Assembly (NCBI GenBank): GCA_951804985.1
Contig: OX638131.1
Span: forward strand, 89,416,349-89,480,348
Length of the DNA stretch: 64,000 nt
Direction of reading: 5' to 3'
DNA from: Dryomyza anilis
Lineage: Eukaryota; Arthropoda; Insecta; Diptera; Dryomyzidae
Below are positions 59,361 to 64,000 of this stretch, one piece after another; position 1 is the first letter of the stretch, and every line of letters begins with the position of its first letter. The notes under the pieces are model-generated. The model made no database searches and had not been told where the DNA came from. It saw only the letters and a list, made by a program, of their open reading frames with translations. The position numbers and the translations under genes are program-made.

Positions 59361-59697
59361 CATGGCACCACACTACATGTATGTATCTAGAACAGCTATC
59401 TAGTTGGCAACAACAACGAGTTTTCTTTGTGGTACAAACAATTTCCCGCCAAAAATTATATCAAAAGCTTGGATGCTGCTTTATTCGCATTTTTGTTGTT
59501 GTTGCACTTTCAAACGAATCAGCGGTGAAGAAAAATTTCATGATTTTACAATTAACAAAAAAAACTATGTATTAAAGTAAAACAAAAATAATAATGTGCA
59601 TAGCACAGTGCATATGTACAATCGATGTACGAACTAGCGTAGCGAAAAAAAAGTAAAAAACTTTAATTTGTCTTTTTTATCTTTTTGAAGCGACTTT

Positions 59698-59739
59698 TGA
59701 AGCACTTTTGAAGGTATTTACCGCTTCAAAAGTGCTTCA
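59698..59739. repeat. Perfect hairpin, 16-bp stem
   Basis: TGAAGCACTTTTGAAG, 10-nt loop GTATTTACCG, then CTTCAAAAGTGCTTCA. A further GAAGCGACTTTTGAAG direct near-copy precedes it. Could be the tip of a foldback element or a structured RNA; nothing links it to a gene. Confidence 0.8.
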
Positions 59740-59978
59740 CAGACCTTATTTTTTTAAGATGCTTAGCGAAAAATGCAATTAAAAATTTATGTTGGTATTG
59801 TAACATATTTATGGTAAATTTGACAGATTCTGCTGGACAATATAATAATGTTTACTCGTGAACAAAAATAAATTCAATTTCGATTATAATTTAATTACAC
59901 TTCATTCCTAGTACTTGTAATGGTAATTTCGTATTACTTTTTAATTACATTAAAACATATTCAAACAAATTTTTTCTA

Positions 59979-62353
59979 TCCGTGCAATATTTCTACTAAA
60001 ATTACAAATAAACATTGCTTAAAATACGTTTCCCACTTTACCCCAGAAAATGTTTCCCACTTTACCCCAATATTACAATTTCAACATAACATAGCACGAA
60101 TAAAGAAAAGTTAAATTTTTTGCAAAAAATTAAACAATTAGCGATCATTTTAAATATACCGTCTTAATTGAAGATGATAAAATTCTCACTTTTTGATATT
60201 CTCACATTTTTCTTCACTGTTTCCGAAAGACAATAAAAATATATATATATATTTTTTAAATTCACCTTAAAAACGTTTTATATTAAAAAATAGGTTTTAT
60301 TTTATAAATATTATTTTCTCATTTTTTTTGTGTCAGTTAGATTTTTGTCTGTCAAAATTCGAAAGGTCTAATATTATTAAAATTAAAAATATTCAACTTT
60401 AAAAGTGTCTTTAATATTGAATCATGGCGATAGAACCATGATGAACCGGATGACAATCAAACGTTAATATTGTATTGTCATCCAGTTTGAGACAATATTT
60501 AAAATATTAATTCGAGATAATGGTAGTGTCCAATATTACCCCATGTCCCACTATACCACAGGCTCCACTACTTTTTATATAAAAACTATTTGCGTCATCT
60601 AATAGTAATTTCACTTTTACTATATTTGTTCACTCCACTTACACAACAAAATGACGTGAGAGTACTTCATAAAAGAAAATTTGTTAAGTGAGTTTCCCAA
60701 TAAATTATATTATATTTGTTGATTCTTGCATTAGTCCCTACAGATGAAGCTGGTATGTTGTGTCACATGTACTACGAGTCTTTATATCCCTTCACTCACG
60801 TACCTACTTACTTACTTAAATTTCTGTTTTTATGTTTTGCCCTCTTTGATGCTGTAACTCGTAGTAGGTGCAGCTTATTCCGACACAGACATTGTCGTCG
60901 TCGTCGTCGTTCTTGTGCATTTTATCTAAATAACAATTTCTCGTCTATGCTATGGAATGCTTTTTGCGTAACACAAACATTTGCGAAATACGTTTAAAAT
61001 TTTCATTTATTTGCCTTTTTAATTATTTCAATTTAGATGCAGACAAATGTAATATTGAGTAATGAAAAAGTAAGAGAAGAGTTCAAAAATAAATATAAAA
61101 TAAAATTTTTAACTAGAATTTTATAATTTAAATTATTTTAAAAAAGCAAAATCATTCAGAAATAATCGGGAACATTCGACCGAAATTAAAGATTTTTACA
61201 CAAATTGAACTAAATTCGTTGAGCCATAATTTTTACGTTTTTAATTCCATATGTAGATCATTTTAATTCTATATGTAGATCCAATTAAGCAACATTGTTG
61301 TAATTATTGTTAATTTTTATTATTCTTACTATTTACTACATTTTTGTGGCCTATACGTGGTGCCTATTCAAATAAAAATTTAAATGACATTTATTCTTTG
61401 TCCTCTGATGCGTACTGTGTTATTTTACTGACTGCTGTTGTGAAAACATTTTTTTATATTTGCATACAATTATTTTTAGCAACAAGTTTTTGTTTGTATC
61501 AAGAAAAAAAAAACATAAATATTATTCATGTAAATATTGCTCAAAGTAACAAAAAACATGTATTTCTGTCATATGTTCAATCATTATAGCATTTATATAG
61601 ACATGTGTTAAAAATGTAAAATTGATTAATACGCTCTGTTGTTTTGCCAAAAACAAAAAAATAAAAATCATCATAATATAAAATAAAATTCTTTGAAAGT
61701 TACAATTTTAAATTACTGCACAAACTAATAAATTCTATTTATATTGAAAAATATTATACCTTTAATATTTCTCTGCCTTAATTTCAGAACTTCTTTAAAA
61801 AAAAGTACTATTTACAACTACATAAACTTTAATTAGTAGAACCCCTTAGAAAAAGCAAAACATGTGTACAGCGCGTTTAGTGAGATTTATGAAATTTGGA
61901 GATTGTCGAAAACATATAAAAACATAACCCAAACATGTTTCAACAAGGAAAAATGTACAAATTACTTGTTAGAAAAATAGTGCCACATGAACAAATAAAA
62001 ATAAATGTTAACATTTATTATACGAAACATAGAACAAATAATGTTGGTTGACATTTTTGTTTGTTCTTTTCTTTATGAAGACAAAGGATTTTATTGTCAT
62101 GAGCATAATTACCTTGTACGACACAAAGTGTAGCATTTACTGTGTTTTTAAAACCAACGTTTTGAAGAGATTTTTTTGTTTTTCGAAAAATTATGTTTAT
62201 TAGACGCGAAATAAATAATTGGCATGCCGCAAATATGAAATACTACACTCAGAAGAAAATGTTCCATTAAGTACATGGTAACCATTGATTTTATGGTTCA
62301 TGCATTCATCATTTTTTTATGTTGATTCAATGTTTTGTTTTGATAAATTTGAT
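59979..62353. other. AT-rich intergenic, no supported gene
   Basis: TTTCCCACTTTACCCCA occurs twice (60030, 60051) and ACCCCATGTCCCACTATACC at 60539. A (GTC)n run at 60896-60909 lies in a frame without an ATG start. No other feature. Confidence 0.45.
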
Positions 62354-62354
62354 A

Positions 62355-63666
62355 AGGACTGCGTCGAATAAAATTGTCCGCTACAAAAATGAAAAAATCT
62401 AGAAATATAGTAATCGAATTTTTATAGAATAAAATATTTTATTTTGCAAATTATTTGTAGATTTAAAAAAAAAAATATTTAAAAACAGAAATTAATATTT
62501 TTAATAAAAAGTTTTAATTTTTACGGAACCCCTTCCATTAATGTTGTAATGGTAGTGTCCGACACCCTCACAGCTGCTGAAGACCACTTTCTTTTAAAGT
62601 CTTGATGGTCTTTGGCCACTTTTTTTGTTGTCTTCATCTCCGTTTTTACTAAAGCCCAGTATCTCTCAATCGGCCTGAGTTCTGGACAGGTTGGTGGATT
62701 GGCTTCTCTATGCATTAAAATCACTGCATTTTGTTGGATCCACTCTAAGGCCGTTTTACTGTAGTGACATGAAGCGAGGTCAGGCCAAAAAAAATAAGAA
62801 CACTTCATGTTGGCGTAAAAATGGAAGCAATCTCTTTTTCAAGCATTTCTTAACATATATTTAGCTATTAATTGTACCCGATGTCACGAATGAGCTGCTC
62901 CTTTTTCCACAACTGCAAATTGCCTGCCAAACAAGGAATTTCTTTGGGAATTTTGTCATTTTTTTTTATTTGAATTTTTCATCGACATTTCCTCGAGAAT
63001 CGGCTGTATAAAATTCCTGCCCCGGTAGCTGAGAAAAGTCCGCTAAAACATAAGTAAAACATAAGTTTCGTCGTCCATTCTGCAGCAATCGAATTTTTTT
63101 AAAAAAATCTTGGTTCAGCTTTTTAGCTCGTTGTTTTGCGGTTTCATTCTTGACGGCATTTCTATCCGGAACTTTTTGGACCTTGTACGTCTTCAGCCCA
63201 GCTTCTTTCTTAGTCCTGCGCACGAAAGATTCTGAGCAATCCGCCTTTCTCGCCATTTTCCTTCCGGATATGCTTGGATCTTTCTTTAAAATATTCACAA
63301 CCTTCTTCGACTTTTCACGATCATGTGGGCCTTTTTTTTACCAGAACCTTTCTTCCGATCAATACTCAGGTCTTCCTTAAAGCGGTTGAAAATGCGAGAA
63401 ATTGTCTTAGGGTTAGCCCCTACCTCTTTGGCAATTTTTTTAAAAGATCAACTAGGTTGTTTTTGAAAAATTTTAATTATATTTTCTCGCACTTCCACTT
63501 CGTTTGCCATTTTCGCGTTAAATAAATTTTGTATTGCCTATAACTGACACAAATTATTTTCTTTTATTTAATTCAGAGCTACTGTGATCAATTTTTTTTA
63601 ATTTGAATCTTGCAATAGCGCATTATGGGAAGATATGTAACTGACAATTTTATTCGACGCAGTCCT
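62355..63666 (-). mobile_element. Tc1/mariner (DD37E-type) transposon, second copy, 1312 bp
   Basis: Ends AGGACTGCGTCGAATAAAAT and ATTTTATTCGACGCAGTCCT, TA on both sides (62353-62354, 63667-63668). Same family as 9381-10683, opposite orientation. Its right subterminal region (CATAATGCGC ... AAGATATGTAACTGACA) parallels the left of the first copy. Confidence 0.92.
62521..63510 (-). pseudogene. Tc1-like transposase, frameshifted
   Basis: Starts MANEVEV (ATG complement 63508-63510). A frameshift lies in an A8 run (63332-63339), one base short of the inferred A9. The second DNA-binding region (SISGRKMARKADCSESFVRR) runs to LNQDFFKK. The first catalytic block is out of frame (read as NGRRNLCF), followed by VLADFSQLPGQEFYT. 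After a further break, FWPDLASCHYSKTALEWIQQ gives the second Asp and CPELRPIERYWALVK the Glu, 37 residues apart. The frame ends at MEGVP with TAA, earlier than in the first copy. Non-functional. Confidence 0.9.
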
Positions 63667-63668
63667 TA

Positions 63669-64000
63669 GTATTTGAAACACTCAGAACTATTAATTTTAT
63701 AATTTTAATATTGTTGAATATAATGGTATAAATCCTATTGTAATAATGTTTTTTCTCTTTCAATACTATGTGACATATAAAAACTTAAACAGGAATAGAA
63801 ATATGTTCGCTTTGTGTGTCAGTTTGAGAAATTAAACAAAATGGTCGCATGCATTTTTTGTTATAATTCACATTACTTAACTGAATTTAAAGCAAATTCT
63901 TTATAATCAACATTTTTAACATTAATTAAGAAAATAAATACATCAATCTTCTATTAGAAATACATTAAAATAAATGCAGTCTCAAGTATTACAATAAATT
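63669..64000. other. AT-rich end of window, no gene
   Basis: No coding frame, repeat end or RNA gene seen. Confidence 0.5.

Noticed and set aside
59098..59403. 101-codon frame with TDRRLT repeats
   Set aside because: The repeats are an 18-bp minisatellite and the surroundings match a dispersed repeat at 55.1 kb; no domain.
60716..60997. 93-codon frame with an Arg-rich run
   Set aside because: It begins without ATG; the Arg run is a (GTC)n microsatellite and no domain is present.

Overview
This is a gene-poor, very AT-rich stretch of insect nuclear DNA, most likely from a higher fly (Brachycera). The evidence is: DINE-1/mini-me-like elements with GTCY arrays and a conserved TTGATCAGCATCA core; Gypsy-type solo LTRs flanked by ATAT; an RTE-type non-LTR retrotransposon; tRNA-derived SINEs; Tc1/mariner, hAT and Helitron elements; and an apparently intact C-type lectin gene with short introns. 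I cannot name the species. I see no rRNA, CRISPR array or prokaryotic gene organisation.

Only two loci look like live host genes. On the minus strand at 3129-3284 there is a 51-codon frame with a textbook signal peptide and a TATA box just upstream, probably a small secreted peptide. On the minus strand at 28228-29146 there is a three-exon C-type lectin of 222 residues with signal peptide, TATA box and consistent splice sites. Nearly every other long reading frame is a transposon remnant or the translation of a repeat.

Layout. 0.7-6.0 kb: SINE fragment, a CTCF-like site, the small peptide gene, a cluster of CACAG-ended MITEs. 6.1-13.5 kb: three DINE-like elements, a palindrome, a dead DD37E Tc1-like element (9381-10683), a SINE with perfect target duplication. 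14.2-17.0 kb: a non-autonomous hAT with 8-bp duplication, itself carrying a Helitron that contains a 15-bp minisatellite. 17.1-20.9 kb: two DINE-like elements, one split by a SINE, then a MITE split by a solo LTR. 23.8-26.0 kb: internally deleted RTE copy. 26.5-30.5 kb: MITEs, the lectin gene, the second Helitron. 30.9-34.5 kb: long 8-bp microsatellite, 5'-truncated RTE copy, diverged tandem repeats. 37-40 kb: DINE-like element and a MITE that received an IR/DR Tc1-like insertion. 41.0-43.3 kb: a 19-bp AT-rich satellite with higher-order structure. 44.7-46.5 and 51.5-53.4 kb: diverged tandem repeats and two more solo LTRs. 48.6-50.6 kb: a long imperfect inverted repeat carrying a tRNA-Ala-like SINE and a DINE fragment. 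55-59.7 kb: dispersed repeats, a MITE carrying a SINE, minisatellites and a perfect hairpin. 62.4-63.7 kb: a second DD37E Tc1-like copy.

The window is best read as layered transposon insertions around two small genes. Nested insertions give relative ages: SINE younger than one DINE copy, Helitron younger than the hAT, LTRs younger than the repeats they split.
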